The notes: generated from the letters alone by a model not told the origin. 64,000 bases of DNA from Acholeplasmataceae bacterium (GCA_021108415.1 JAIOQX010000003.1:372001-436000), one strand, 5' to 3'. Counted from the stretch's first letter, positions 44,768 to 54,286 are shown. Made by a program: numbers and translations.

Positions 44768-45322
44768 ATGTATGCATTTATTAAAGGCGTCTGTACGCTA
44801 GTAAAACCAAGTTATATCGTAATTGAATCTCATGGTGTCGGTTATTTAATTTTATCACCAACGCCTTATGACTATAAAGTAGGTAGTGAAGTGCTATGTT
44901 ATACACATCACTACATTAGAGAAGATACCAATGCTTTATATGGATTTAAAAGTATAGAGAGTAAAGAGCTCTTTGTTCGATTAATTAGTGTATCTGGTAT
45001 TGGACCTAAGAGTGCATTATCTATTCTAGCAAATGATAGAATTGATGAGATTATTTTAGCGATAGAAGCATCAGATGTAAAATATTTAACTAAATTTCCA
45101 GGTATTGGGCCTAAGAGTGCTCAACAAATCATTCTTGATTTAAAAGGCAAATTAGTAACTGATGATCTTGAATTATTACCATCTCATGAGTCAGATGTCT
45201 CACAAGCATTATCTGCACTTGGATATTCTAAAGTAGAAATTAAAAAAGTAATGAAAAAAATAGACTTAGACCTAACGGTCGAACAAATGATTAGAGAAGC
45301 TTTAAAACTATTGATGAAATAG
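44768..45322 (+). CDS. ruvA: Holliday junction DNA helicase subunit RuvA
   Basis: A 184-aa protein (family about 200). Domain I OB-fold starts MYAFIKGVCTLVKPSYIVIE; domain II has paired helix-hairpin-helix motifs VSGIGPKSALSIL and FPGIGPKSAQQII; domain III (about 140-184) binds RuvB. It binds four-way junctions and loads RuvB. First gene of ruvA-ruvB-queA, the usual Firmicutes order. AGGTG-type site upstream. Confidence 0.97.
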   Translation: MYAFIKGVCTLVKPSYIVIESHGVGYLILSPTPYDYKVGSEVLCYTHHYIREDTNALYGFKSIESKELFVRLISVSGIGPKSALSILANDRIDEIILAIEASDVKYLTKFPGIGPKSAQQIILDLKGKLVTDDLELLPSHESDVSQALSALGYSKVEIKKVMKKIDLDLTVEQMIREALKLLMK

Positions 45323-45334
45323 GAGGGATAGTCC

Positions 45335-46348
45335 GTGACAGATAAAGAAAGAATTGTTACTGCAATGTCAGTTAAGGAAGATGAAGATCAAAGCTTAAGA
45401 CCCTCATCACTTGACCAATATGTTGGTCAAAATGATATCAAAGAAATGCTTGATATTTATATTAAAGCAGCTTTAAAAAGAAAAGAAGCCCTTGATCATC
45501 TATTATTATATGGACCTCCTGGTTTAGGTAAAACAACATTAGCTCAAATTGTTGCTAATGAATTAGGGGTTAACATTAGAGTCACAAGTGGTCCTGCAAT
45601 AGAGCGTAGTGGTGACCTAGCTGCTGTCTTATCTTCACTAGAGCCTGGAGATGTTTTATTTATTGATGAAATTCATAGACTCCCTAGATTTGTTGAAGAA
45701 GTGCTATATGCAGCTATGGAAGATTATGTACTCGATATCGTTATTGGTAAAGATCATGATTCTAGATCAATTAGAATAGATCTACCTCCATTTACTTTAA
45801 TAGGTGCAACCACAAGATTTGGTGACCTATCATCTCCATTGAGAGATCGATTTGGAGTTGTCTTTAGATTAAATTATTATAATAATGAAGATTTAGAAAA
45901 AATAGTGAGAAGAACTTCTACAGTTTATCAAAATGAAATTGAAGAAGATGCAGTAAAATCTCTTGCAAAAAGATCAAGAGGAACACCAAGAATTGCAAAT
46001 CGTCTATTTAGAAGAGTTAGAGATTTTGCAGAAATTATTGGTGATGGAACCATTGATAAGAAGATATGTGATCATGCTTTATCTAAATTAGGGATTGATG
46101 CAAATGGACTTGATCATACTGATTATCGATATTTAAAAGCAATTGTTGAAAAATTTAATGGAGGTCCTGTAGGTATTGAAACCATTGCAGCATCCATTTC
46201 TGAAGAAATTACAACAGTTGAAGATGTCTATGAACCTTATTTAATGATGGAAGGCTATATTAAGAGAACATCAAGAGGACGTATGGCAACAGAGATGACC
46301 TATAAAGCATTAGGCATTAAATACTATAAAGGAATATTTGACAAATGA
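45335..46348 (+). CDS. ruvB: Holliday junction DNA helicase RuvB
   Basis: A 337-aa AAA+ motor for branch migration. It shows Walker [11 protein letters not shown] (about 60-69), Walker B LFIDEIHR, sensor 1 GATTR, the arginine finger region SSPLRDRFG and a C-terminal winged helix. The start is GTG 45335, 8 nt after AGGAGG (45321-45326). It overlaps queA by 4 nt (ATGA). No resolvase gene ruvC is nearby, as usual for low-GC Gram-positives. Confidence 0.97.
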   Translation: MTDKERIVTAMSVKEDEDQSLRPSSLDQYVGQNDIKEMLDIYIKAALKRKEALDHLLLYGPPGLGKTTLAQIVANELGVNIRVTSGPAIERSGDLAAVLSSLEPGDVLFIDEIHRLPRFVEEVLYAAMEDYVLDIVIGKDHDSRSIRIDLPPFTLIGATTRFGDLSSPLRDRFGVVFRLNYYNNEDLEKIVRRTSTVYQNEIEEDAVKSLAKRSRGTPRIANRLFRRVRDFAEIIGDGTIDKKICDHALSKLGIDANGLDHTDYRYLKAIVEKFNGGPVGIETIAASISEEITTVEDVYEPYLMMEGYIKRTSRGRMATEMTYKALGIKYYKGIFDK

Positions 46349-47361
46349 ATGTAAGTGATTTTGATTTTAATCTCCCAAAAGAGCTCATTGCTCAACATCC
46401 AAGTGAGAAAAGAGACCATTCGAGATTAATGGTTTTAGATAAAGAAAAAAAAGAGATAGACCATAAACATTTTTATGATATCGTTGATTTATTAGATCAC
46501 AATGATGTGTTGGTTTTAAATAATACAAAAGTTATTCCTGCACGATTGATTGGAACTAAAGCAGAAACGAACGCTACCATTGAGGTTTTATTACTTGAAG
46601 AGCATGATAAAGATGTATGGGAAGCTTTAGCTAAACCAGCAAAAAGAGTAAAAATAGGAACTGAAATCCAATTTGGTGATCAGTTAAAAATGGTTTGTGT
46701 AAAGATTAAAGAAGATGGCTTGAGAGACTTTAAATTGAGCTATGAAGGCATTTTAATAGAAGTCTTAGAAAAACTAGGGACAATGCCTCTTCCACCTTAT
46801 ATCACTGAATATCTAAAAGAACAAGATAGATATCAAACAGTTTATGCAGAATCACCAGGTAGTGCTGCTGCACCAACTGCAGGACTTCATTTCACAAAAG
46901 ATTTATTAACAAAGATTGAAGATAAAGGTATAGAGATTATTCCTGTGACCTTAAATGTAGGACTTGGAACCTTTAGACCAGTCTCAGTTGATAAAGTAGA
47001 GTCTCATGATATGCATCATGAAACCTATACGATATCAAAAGAGAGTGCAATGAGATTAAATCTAGCAAAACAAAATCATAAAAAGTTTGTATGTGTTGGT
47101 ACAACATCGATTAGAACAGTAGAATCTAATTATGATAATCAATTTCATGCAGGTACATTTCAAACTAATATTTTTATCTATCCTGGATATGAATTTAAAG
47201 TTTGTGATAAACTAATAACAAACTTCCATCTGCCTAAATCAACATTGATGATGTTAGTTTCTGCATTAGCAAATAGAGATTTTGTGATGAAAGCATATCA
47301 AGAAGCCATCGATAAAAGATACAGATTCTTTTCTTTTGGTGATGCAATGTTTATAAAATGA
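46345..47361 (+). CDS. queA: S-adenosylmethionine:tRNA ribosyltransferase-isomerase
   Basis: Makes epoxyqueuosine in tRNA during queuosine synthesis. The 338-aa protein has the family start [24 protein letters not shown], the [15 protein letters not shown] motif and [16 protein letters not shown]. It overlaps ruvB by 4 nt. tgt, which commonly follows queA, is not in the next position here. Confidence 0.96.
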   Translation: MNVSDFDFNLPKELIAQHPSEKRDHSRLMVLDKEKKEIDHKHFYDIVDLLDHNDVLVLNNTKVIPARLIGTKAETNATIEVLLLEEHDKDVWEALAKPAKRVKIGTEIQFGDQLKMVCVKIKEDGLRDFKLSYEGILIEVLEKLGTMPLPPYITEYLKEQDRYQTVYAESPGSAAAPTAGLHFTKDLLTKIEDKGIEIIPVTLNVGLGTFRPVSVDKVESHDMHHETYTISKESAMRLNLAKQNHKKFVCVGTTSIRTVESNYDNQFHAGTFQTNIFIYPGYEFKVCDKLITNFHLPKSTLMMLVSALANRDFVMKAYQEAIDKRYRFFSFGDAMFIK

Positions 47362-47394
47362 TTGAATTATTGATTAAAAATCGTTATAATTTAA

Positions 47395-47406
47395 ATAGAT
47401 AGGAAG
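47395..47406 (+). promoter_or_regulatory. -10 and RBS of the EIIB-like/HPr operon
   Basis: TATAAT at 47395-47400 with a weak TTGATT -35 (47370-47375, 19-bp spacer), followed immediately by AGGAAG (47401-47406). Since the transcript would begin only a few nt before ATG 47416, this -10 may be fortuitous, with expression by read-through from queA. Confidence 0.35.
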
Positions 47407-47415
47407 TTGATACAC

Positions 47416-47784
47416 ATGATTTATTTAGAAGAGCCAACATTATTAACTTATATATTTGTTGCAATTGGAGTTGTTGTTGTCCTTAGCATCCTATTTATCA
47501 TCTTGTTATTAAGAAGAAAAAATGGATCAAAAAAATTACTTGATCAAACATTTTTATCTAATCTATATCAGGCACTTGGAACAAAGGATAATATCTTAGC
47601 TATTGATATGAAGCAACAACGATTACAAATCGAAGTTGCAAATATAAAAAAAATTGATCAAGACTTATTAAAACAAGCGAATACACCAGCTTTCATGACT
47701 GGTAAAAAGATAACGTTATTAATAAAAGATAACACTAAAGAAGTATTCAATTACTTAAATGAAAAAAGAAAAGAGGAAATCTAA
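47416..47784 (+). CDS. Membrane-anchored EIIB-like domain lacking the phosphorylatable Cys
   Basis: A 122-aa protein: one N-terminal membrane segment (about 9-33) and a domain (about 43-118) resembling the glucose-type PTS EIIB fold (SNLYQALGTKDNILAID...RLQIEV). In EIIB the phospho-acceptor is the Cys of D-x-C-x-x-R-L; here the same place reads D64-M-K66-Q-Q-R69-L, so phosphorylation of this site is impossible. It lies directly in front of HPr and overlaps it by 1 nt (TAATG). It may act as a membrane dock or regulator in PTS phosphotransfer. Start ATG 47416 follows AGGAAG by 9 nt. Similar Cys-less EIIB-like proteins occur in other Mollicutes as far as I recall. Confidence 0.7.
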   Translation: MIYLEEPTLLTYIFVAIGVVVVLSILFIILLLRRKNGSKKLLDQTFLSNLYQALGTKDNILAIDMKQQRLQIEVANIKKIDQDLLKQANTPAFMTGKKITLLIKDNTKEVFNYLNEKRKEEI

Positions 47785-48053
47785 TGGAACAAAAATTTCT
47801 CATAACATCTGAGTATGGTATTCATGCAAGACCAGCTACAAGACTGGTAAATCTTGCGATGAGCTTTGAAGCTGAAATTATGCTTGAAGCAATGGGTAAA
47901 ACAGTGAATTTAAAATCTATCATGGGACTTATGTCACTAGGTATTTATAAAGGTGAAGAAGTTTTAATTTCTGCGACTGGTCACGATAGTGAAAAAGCAG
48001 TTAAAGCTTTAAGTGATTTTATAATGACTGAGGGATTAGGTAGATTAGCTTAA
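47784..48053 (+). CDS. ptsH: Phosphocarrier protein HPr
   Basis: Small phosphotransfer protein of the sugar PTS, 89 aa. The EI-dependent phosphorylation site is His14 in GIHARPA, and the regulatory Ser45 in NLKSIMGLMSLG is conserved, so control by an HPr kinase/phosphatase is possible. It overlaps the EIIB-like gene by 1 nt. ptsI is not adjacent. Confidence 0.97.
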   Translation: MEQKFLITSEYGIHARPATRLVNLAMSFEAEIMLEAMGKTVNLKSIMGLMSLGIYKGEEVLISATGHDSEKAVKALSDFIMTEGLGRLA

Positions 48054-48060
48054 AAAACTA

Positions 48061-48087
48061 AAAGTGGACTTTGTGCCACTTTAAGTT
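48061..48087 (+). terminator. Weak hairpin after ptsH
   Basis: AAAGTGG (48061-48067) / CCACTTT (48076-48082), 8-nt loop, followed by AAGTTT rather than a clean T-run. Probably a weak terminator. Confidence 0.45.
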
Positions 48088-48103
48088 TATCTGGAGGTAT
48101 ATC

Positions 48104-48712
48104 ATGAGACAAAAGCGCTTAAAATATGTCAATATAGAACTTTTGGAAAAGCATGGTGTGATTACAAAAGTAGAACCACTTGATTTGCCAGTTGACAAAA
48201 CGATTTACTTAGAAATAGGATCTGGTAAAGGGCAATTTATCACATCACTCGCTAAAGATCATCCAGATGATCTATTTATTGCTATGGAAGTTAATTTATA
48301 TGTGATCTATAGAATATTAGAAAAGAAAATGGAAATGAAGTTAGATAATTTAATAATTTTACTTGCGGATGCTAAATATTTAGAAACATATTTTTCTAAA
48401 TCTTTAATTGATCATATTTATTTAAACTTCTCTGATCCTTGGCCAAAAACAAAACATCACAAAAGACGATTAACTTATCCTACTTTTTTGAAACTATATC
48501 AAAAAATATTGAAAAAAGGATCTTTGTTACAGTTTAGAACTGATCATAAAGATCTATTCATAGATTCTGTTGAATATATTAAAGATTACTTTGATATCAT
48601 CGAACAAACAGAAGATCTAGCACCATCAGCTTATATGACCGAATACGAAGTAAAAAAAAGACCACTTGGTCCAATTTATCAATTGATAGGAGAATTTAAG
48701 GATGTTAAATAA
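48104..48712 (+). CDS. trmB: tRNA (guanine-N7)-methyltransferase
   Basis: Methylates G46 of tRNA using SAM. The 202-aa protein has the SAM motif LEIGSGKGQF (about 32-41) and the diagnostic LNFSDPWPKTKHHKRRL (about 107-123), with a GPIYQL C-terminal segment. ATG 48104, 6 nt after GGAGG, is chosen over a longer reading from 48071 that would start inside the preceding hairpin. Overlaps the next gene by 11 nt. Confidence 0.96.
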   Translation: MRQKRLKYVNIELLEKHGVITKVEPLDLPVDKTIYLEIGSGKGQFITSLAKDHPDDLFIAMEVNLYVIYRILEKKMEMKLDNLIILLADAKYLETYFSKSLIDHIYLNFSDPWPKTKHHKRRLTYPTFLKLYQKILKKGSLLQFRTDHKDLFIDSVEYIKDYFDIIEQTEDLAPSAYMTEYEVKKRPLGPIYQLIGEFKDVK

Positions 48713-49763
48713 AATATATAAAGACTTATTTACGATACAAGCAACTTCAGGGTATGAAAAGCCTGTAAGAGATTATATGAGAAGTGAAATGGAAAAATAT
48801 AGTGATTTTGAAATTTCATCTGATCGTCTAGGCTCTATTTTTGCAGTTAAACAAGCAAAAGATAAAGATGCACCTGTTGTCATGGTAGCTGGACACATGG
48901 ATGAAGTGGGTTTAATGGTCGTCTCGATTACTGATTTTGGTATGTTAAAGCTTCAAAATATTGGTGGACTTAATGGTGAAGTCTTTATTTCACAAGTTTT
49001 AAATGTTCACACTAAAAATGGTGTAATTAAGGGTGTCATAGGAGCCTTGCCACCTCATTTAAAACAAGATCAACAAACTAAAATATCAGATCTTATTTTA
49101 GATATAGGTGCAACTTCTAAAGAAGAAGCTTTAAGTTTTGGTGTTCAATTAGGTAATATGGTTTTATTTGATAATCCATTTAGCTATACGTATAATAAAA
49201 AACGTGTTATCTCAAAAGCCATTGATAACAGATATGGATGTGGGCTTGCTTTAGAGACCATTAAAGCATTTTCTAATAAGGATTTACCATTTACTTTAGT
49301 TGTTGGTGCAACCGTTCAAGAAGAAGTTGGATTAAGAGGTGCTGAAACATCAGTACAAAAATATAATCCTGATATCTTTTTAGCACTTGATGCATCTCCA
49401 GTTAATGATATGACTTCAAAAGAAGCATTAGGAAAATTGGGTGATGGATTTTTATTAAGATTATATGATCCAAGAAATGTGATACATCAAGGTCTATTAA
49501 ATTATTTAGTTAAATTAGGAAATAAACATAAAATTAAATATCAATATTTTGTATCAAAAGGTGGAACTGATGCAGCAAAAGCACTTGATTTAAATGATGG
49601 TATTTTAGCTACCACGATTGGCTTACCTGCAAGATATATCCATTCAACAGCTGCAATGATGGATTTAGCAGATTTAGAAAGTGCAAAAAAGATGCTATTT
49701 AGAGTTTTAAAAGATTTATCAGTTAAAAAAATTAAAATGTTAAAGGAAGGGTTAGACATATGA
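48702..49763 (+). CDS. M42 family glutamyl aminopeptidase / endoglucanase-like metallopeptidase
   Basis: A 353-aa cytosolic di-metal aminopeptidase. Metal and catalytic residues are visible in AGHMDEVG (about 65-72), DNRYGCG, VQEEVGLRGA (Glu pair), DASPV and HSTAAMMDLAD. The M42 peptidases form tetrahedral dodecamers that degrade peptides. Starts within trmB and overlaps the aldo/keto reductase by 4 nt (ATGA), so the three genes are one transcript. Confidence 0.92.
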   Translation: MLNKIYKDLFTIQATSGYEKPVRDYMRSEMEKYSDFEISSDRLGSIFAVKQAKDKDAPVVMVAGHMDEVGLMVVSITDFGMLKLQNIGGLNGEVFISQVLNVHTKNGVIKGVIGALPPHLKQDQQTKISDLILDIGATSKEEALSFGVQLGNMVLFDNPFSYTYNKKRVISKAIDNRYGCGLALETIKAFSNKDLPFTLVVGATVQEEVGLRGAETSVQKYNPDIFLALDASPVNDMTSKEALGKLGDGFLLRLYDPRNVIHQGLLNYLVKLGNKHKIKYQYFVSKGGTDAAKALDLNDGILATTIGLPARYIHSTAAMMDLADLESAKKMLFRVLKDLSVKKIKMLKEGLDI

Positions 49764-50602
49764 CATACATTACCTTAAACAATGGATTAAAAATGCCTCA
49801 GTTAGGACTTGGAACATTTTTAGCTAAAGATGGTAGCGAAGCATATGAAGCCGTTAAATATGCACTTGAAATAGGATATAGACATATTGATACAGCACAA
49901 ATGTATTTCAATGAAGCAAGTATCGGTAAAGCCATTAAAGATTCAAAAATAGATCGAAAAGATATTTTTATCACAACAAAACAAAGAGTTCATTCAAATT
50001 TAGAAAATATGGAAAAAGCTTTTAATGAATCTCTTGATAAATTACAAACAGATTACGTTGACCTATATTTGATTCACTGGCCAAATCATGATCCTAAGAT
50101 TAATTTATCATCTTGGAGATTTTTTGAATCATTATACGAATCAGGAAAAGCTAAAGCAATCGGTATTTCTAATTTCCAACAACATCATGTCAATACTTTA
50201 TTGAAAGATGCAAAGATTAGACCAATGATTAATCAAGTAGAATGCCATCCAGGGTTATCACAAGTGCCTTTAAAAGCATTTTTAGATGAAGTTGGTATAC
50301 AATTAGAGTCTTATGGTCCATTGATGCGTGGTGGCGTTTTTGAAGGAAACTATAAAGAAGTATTAGAAAGTATTGCTAAAAAGCATGATGCAAGTATTGC
50401 ACAAGTAGTGATTGCTTGGGGACTTGCTCGAAAGATCGTAATGATTCCTAAATCATCTACACCAGAGCGAATCAAAGAAAACTTTGAATCACTTAAATTG
50501 AAATTATCAGATGATGAGATTAAGATGATTAATGATTTAAATAGAGGAAAAAGAGTTTATACGGATCCTGATAATTCACCTTGGGGACCTTATGTTATTT
50601 AA
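49760..50602 (+). CDS. Aldo/keto reductase
   Basis: A 280-aa NADPH-dependent reductase of the 2,5-diketo-gluconate/glyoxal reductase group. Catalytic tetrad is visible: Asp and Tyr in DTAQMYFNE (about 45-53), Lys in TTKQRV, and His in LIHWPN; cofactor-binding IPKSSTPERIKEN lies near the C-terminus (about 232-244). The natural substrate is not predictable; methylglyoxal and other aldehydes are common ones. Coupled to the M42 peptidase. Confidence 0.92.
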   Translation: MTYITLNNGLKMPQLGLGTFLAKDGSEAYEAVKYALEIGYRHIDTAQMYFNEASIGKAIKDSKIDRKDIFITTKQRVHSNLENMEKAFNESLDKLQTDYVDLYLIHWPNHDPKINLSSWRFFESLYESGKAKAIGISNFQQHHVNTLLKDAKIRPMINQVECHPGLSQVPLKAFLDEVGIQLESYGPLMRGGVFEGNYKEVLESIAKKHDASIAQVVIAWGLARKIVMIPKSSTPERIKENFESLKLKLSDDEIKMINDLNRGKRVYTDPDNSPWGPYVI

Positions 50603-50611
50603 ATAGAGTTA

Positions 50612-50640
50612 AAAAAAAGACTAATTTTAGTCTTTTTTTA
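50612..50640. terminator. Bidirectional terminator
   Basis: GACTAA/TTAGTC with flanking A7 and T7 (50612-50639). Serves both the aldo/keto reductase (+) and the convergent LemA operon (-). Confidence 0.8.
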
Positions 50641-50660
50641 ATGTAAAAACTTAGTTTTAT

Positions 50661-51176
50661 TTATTTTTTATGTTTTCTAAGCATAATATTTCTACCTAAT
50701 TGTGCCTGTTGGTCAAAATAAGTGATTAATTTATTGTAATCTTCTTTGTTGATAAACCATTTAAAAATATGCCCGATGACTAATTTCTCTTTATATATAA
50801 AGAAATACCATGTTGTCTCTTTAACACGAGTGATATCATTCCACTTTAATGTATGATGTGTATTTTTAGATTTCATTTCAATTGTATCTTGTTCTAGAAA
50901 AAGTGTTTGTGTTCTTTCATCACCATAATAAGCTGATAATTGCTTTTTGATTCTAAAATAACTAAATACTATAAAGATGTCAAAATATATAAACAATAAT
51001 ATATTTACAAAATATAGCATTGGTATACTATATGATTTTGTTGTTAAATTATAAATTGCAAAGATTTTGCTACCAAAATATAGAAACGCCATAATGGGTC
51101 GATGCAAGTATGATCTAATGATAAGATCAAAGAATCGATCTTTCGCTTCAATTTGTGATGTTATAGTGTATTCCAT
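50661..51176 (-). CDS. YcxB-like membrane protein
   Basis: A 171-aa protein with two membrane segments (about 28-50 and 58-82) and a C-terminal soluble part with HTLKWNDITRVKETTWYFFIY, the pattern of the YcxB-like domain. Function unknown in the family. An upstream in-frame ATG (51191) would overlap the preceding gene by 14 nt without a ribosome binding site; ATG 51176 sits 1 nt after its stop and is preferred, though not certain. Last gene of the DUF2207-LemA operon. Confidence 0.6.
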   Translation of the reverse strand: MEYTITSQIEAKDRFFDLIIRSYLHRPIMAFLYFGSKIFAIYNLTTKSYSIPMLYFVNILLFIYFDIFIVFSYFRIKKQLSAYYGDERTQTLFLEQDTIEMKSKNTHHTLKWNDITRVKETTWYFFIYKEKLVIGHIFKWFINKEDYNKLITYFDQQAQLGRNIMLRKHKK

Positions 51177-51177
51177 A

Positions 51178-51483
51178 TCAATCCCATCCATTTATTGACA
51201 TTAGCTTAATCAGGCATGAAAAGAAGAAATACTCTTGAGTTTCTTCTTCATATTTCATAGTTATATGATTTGGATCCATAGAAATTTTTCCTTTATAATA
51301 TTTTTTTAGAATTTTGAAATCTTTATTTATCCTTTTTAAAGCACCAGAGGACATTTCAAAATCTAGGGTTTTATTGCAATCCATTTCATTGATTTCTTCG
51401 CCTAAAAAGTCATATGCAGCAACTGCATTTTTTATTTTAATTTGATCTAATTCATCATATAAAGCTTTCATTTCTTTTGTCAT
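51178..51483 (-). CDS. Small hypothetical protein in the LemA operon
   Basis: A 101-aa soluble, charged protein, no membrane segment or motif I recognise. A predicted N-terminal helix (about 1-30) is followed by mixed helix and strand (IKILKKYYKGKISMDPNHITMKYE in parts). AAAGGAG upstream on the reverse strand supports ATG 51483, 18 nt after lemA. Reality is supported by operon spacing and good ribosome binding site; function unknown. Confidence 0.55.
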   Translation of the reverse strand: MTKEMKALYDELDQIKIKNAVAAYDFLGEEINEMDCNKTLDFEMSSGALKRINKDFKILKKYYKGKISMDPNHITMKYEEETQEYFFFSCLIKLMSINGWD

Positions 51484-51501
51484 GCAATGCTCCTTTAATA
51501 T

Positions 51502-52092
51502 TTAAAACTGAACCTTAACGTTTTCTCTATGCGCTTCATGAGTGATTTCAAAAAATGCTTCTTGTTTAAAATGAAACATAGATGCAACAATAGTAGAAGG
51601 AAACATTTCTACTTGATTATTAATTCTCATCACTGAATCATTATAAAACTGTCTTGCATAAGTAATCTTATCTTCAGTATCTGATAATTCACCCATTAAT
51701 TTTTGGAAATTAGTATTTGCTTTTAATTCAGGATATTGTTCTGAGACAGCAAGTAATCTAGTTAATGCGCCACTTAATCCACTTTCAGCTTTAGCAGCAA
51801 GTTCAACATTATTTGATTCGCTTGCTTGATGATACATCGTTCTAGCTTCTGCAAAAGCTGTAAAAATATCTTTTTCATGCTTTGCATAGCCTTTAGCTGT
51901 TTCAACTAAATTAGGAATTAAATCAAATCTTCTTTTTAACTGAATATCAATTTGACTCCAATTGTTTCTAACTTTATTTCTTAGGCCAACAAACAGGTTA
52001 TATGTTTTAATAACCCAACCTACGATAATAAAAACTAATAATACAACGATACCAATAGGTATCCAAGCAACAAAATTAAATGCAATAATCAT
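51502..52092 (-). CDS. lemA: LemA family protein
   Basis: A 196-aa protein with one N-terminal membrane segment (about 8-29) and a helical cytosolic domain with the family signatures RNKVRNNWSQIDIQLKRRFDLIPNL (about 38-62) and ARQFYNDSVMRINNQVEMFPS. It is next to DUF2207, a pairing seen widely in bacteria. Molecular role unresolved; a membrane-stress or peptide-modification role has been proposed for relatives. GAGGAA precedes ATG 52092. Confidence 0.93.
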   Translation of the reverse strand: MIIAFNFVAWIPIGIVVLLVFIIVGWVIKTYNLFVGLRNKVRNNWSQIDIQLKRRFDLIPNLVETAKGYAKHEKDIFTAFAEARTMYHQASESNNVELAAKAESGLSGALTRLLAVSEQYPELKANTNFQKLMGELSDTEDKITYARQFYNDSVMRINNQVEMFPSTIVASMFHFKQEAFFEITHEAHRENVKVQF

Positions 52093-52133
52093 ATAAATTC
52101 CTCTTTTCTATTTTTAAATTTTATGTATCTATA

Positions 52134-54119
52134 TTAACGAGAACGACCTCCGCCGCCTCCACCACCAAATGATGAACCACCTGATCTACCTCCACCAAAA
52201 CCACCGCTAGATCTCGATGATGCACGCTCTCTTGCTTGTTGCATATAGACCTCACGGTTATGAGCTCTAATCGCATGATTTGCAGATTGCCTCATCGATA
52301 CATAATTTCTATTAAATCTATGCATAGGATTAAATAGGCGATTATGTTGATTTGGATTAAACCATAAGAATGTCGCATCTGATTGATTCAAATCAGTAGT
52401 ATTTAAATCAACTTTAAATTGTTTCATCACTAAATCTGCAATTTTAAATGACGTTGCGTAAACTAAATACTTTTCCCAAATGATAACATTTGTGATTGGA
52501 TCATCTTCAAAAGTACCAAAATCAAGTAAAAATCTTCTAAATGCTTCCCATTTAACTTGAGCTTCTCTAGCTTCTTTAGTTCTTTTAATATAAGCGTTTT
52601 GTTCTAAATAGTAGAATATACCAAAAAGCAAAATACATAAAAATTGATAAAATACGTTATAACTATAAATAGATGCTTGAATGAATAGATAAAAAATTGC
52701 GATTACACCGATGTATATCAATGAACTTGCGATTTTTTTCTCTCGGTCTAAAAACATAAATGGAAAAACATTAAATGCTGATTTAACCCGATCTTTAAAA
52801 GCTTGTGCATCGTGTTTAAATCGTGTTGCATGTTGATATGAGCTTTGTGGATAGTCCTCTATTTGAGTAGAAGTCACTTGCTTTTGATCTCCAATGGTTT
52901 CAAAGAACCATCTAAGTAAATGTGTTTCATGAGATTTTAATTCTTTTGTTTTAGGATTTTTTAATAAAACAAGTTTATATTTGGGATTAAAATCGGTAAT
53001 CTCAGTTGGGTCATATTCTATTTTAATATATTTTCTTCTAATTAAGTCTAAGAGTGTTGCGGTTACATCTTCATCATTGACTATCCCACCATAGAAGAGA
53101 TAGCTCATTTCTGCTGGTGTCACAACATATGGAACATCTCTTAAATACATTTGATCAAAGTTTACATGATATGGTTTAAAAAACTTATGATAAAAAAAGA
53201 TAGAACATAGATAGAAAAATGGGCCAAAAGCAATTGCAATTATCCAAGACAATAGATATGATGTTTCTCCAGTTGCTTGATGTTCTGCAAGATCTTGTTC
53301 ATAATCTAAAATCATAGATTTAAATGTTAGTCTAGCTTGATCTACATTGCTGTTATCCATATCAGGAAAAAGTCTATTTGGAACTAAGATTCTAAATTCT
53401 AAGAAATCCTTTTTATCTGAGTTTTCAAATGTAATGACTGCTTCATGATCTGATAAAAACTCAGCTTGCATATCATCCATACCATGGCTAAAGATATAAA
53501 AATTATCTAGGGATAAGTCTTTTTGTGGTAAATTAATTCTAACCTCGCCTTGAGTAATCCCGGATTCCATATATTCAAATAAATTCCAATTGATTTCTGA
53601 GATATCATCAAATCTTGTTGCTACACCTTCGATCACATAGTGATATTCGAATTTAACGTTTCCATTAAGTCCACCAACATCTCTAGAATCCACAAACATT
53701 GAAGCACAATCAGATCTTAGTGGTTCACAAGTGATTCTATTTCCAAGTTCATCATAATCTCCATTCCAAGAGTAGCCGATATCTACTTGATTCGTAACAT
53801 TTACACCATTTTTATAAAAACGCATGTAGCTTTCATCTGATATAAAGTCTGCACTGTAGTTAGTATCATATTCAAAGGGATAATCATCATAGAATTTTGT
53901 ATAGTCTATATCTCTAAAACGAACTCTTAAAGCTTTTTTGTAATTCATGTCAAAGGTTTCTGTAACAGTCATATCTCCAGCTTCATTAAAGGTGATTTCT
54001 GCATAATATTCATTGATCACAATATTATCTGCTCCTATGGACTTTATGCCTAGTATCACAATATAAACAATTGCAGTTATTAATAAAGGAATAAGTATTA
54101 GTTTAACTAATCTTTTCAT
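52134..54119 (-). CDS. DUF2207 membrane protein with Gly/Ser-rich tail
   Basis: A 661-aa protein. An N-terminal signal/membrane segment (about 5-27) is followed by an extracytoplasmic beta-rich DUF2207 domain (about 30-270), a membrane segment (about 288-310), a cytosolic part, two further membrane segments (about 470-512), a cytosolic domain and a tail of Gly, Ser and Arg (634-661). This tail is common in the family. It leads the operon with lemA. AGGGGG on the reverse strand precedes ATG 54119. Confidence 0.9.
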   Translation of the reverse strand: MKRLVKLILIPLLITAIVYIVILGIKSIGADNIVINEYYAEITFNEAGDMTVTETFDMNYKKALRVRFRDIDYTKFYDDYPFEYDTNYSADFISDESYMRFYKNGVNVTNQVDIGYSWNGDYDELGNRITCEPLRSDCASMFVDSRDVGGLNGNVKFEYHYVIEGVATRFDDISEINWNLFEYMESGITQGEVRINLPQKDLSLDNFYIFSHGMDDMQAEFLSDHEAVITFENSDKKDFLEFRILVPNRLFPDMDNSNVDQARLTFKSMILDYEQDLAEHQATGETSYLLSWIIAIAFGPFFYLCSIFFYHKFFKPYHVNFDQMYLRDVPYVVTPAEMSYLFYGGIVNDEDVTATLLDLIRRKYIKIEYDPTEITDFNPKYKLVLLKNPKTKELKSHETHLLRWFFETIGDQKQVTSTQIEDYPQSSYQHATRFKHDAQAFKDRVKSAFNVFPFMFLDREKKIASSLIYIGVIAIFYLFIQASIYSYNVFYQFLCILLFGIFYYLEQNAYIKRTKEAREAQVKWEAFRRFLLDFGTFEDDPITNVIIWEKYLVYATSFKIADLVMKQFKVDLNTTDLNQSDATFLWFNPNQHNRLFNPMHRFNRNYVSMRQSANHAIRAHNREVYMQQARERASSRSSGGFGGGRSGGSSFGGGGGGGRSR

Positions 54120-54152
54120 GTTCAGACCCCCTTGTCTTTGTTAATTATATAT

Positions 54153-54161
54153 ATTATAGCA
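54153..54161 (-). promoter_or_regulatory. Promoter of the DUF2207-LemA operon
   Basis: Reverse-strand extended -10 TGCTATAAT (54161-54153), 33 nt upstream of the start codon. Confidence 0.6.
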
Positions 54162-54212
54162 TCTTTATTTATATAATAAATAGTTTTATTTAGAAATAAA
54201 TCGTCTAATTCC

Positions 54213-54280
54213 TTGAATGAATCAATAAATTGATATATAATGAAACTATCTTATGGGACCCTAAGTGGCCTAAAAAGGAG
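54213..54280 (+). promoter_or_regulatory. Promoter and RBS of the ECF S-component gene
   Basis: TTGAAT (54213-54218), 17-bp spacer, TATAAT (54236-54241); AAGGAG at 54275-54280 before ATG 54287. Confidence 0.7.
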
Positions 54281-54286
54281 AAAATA

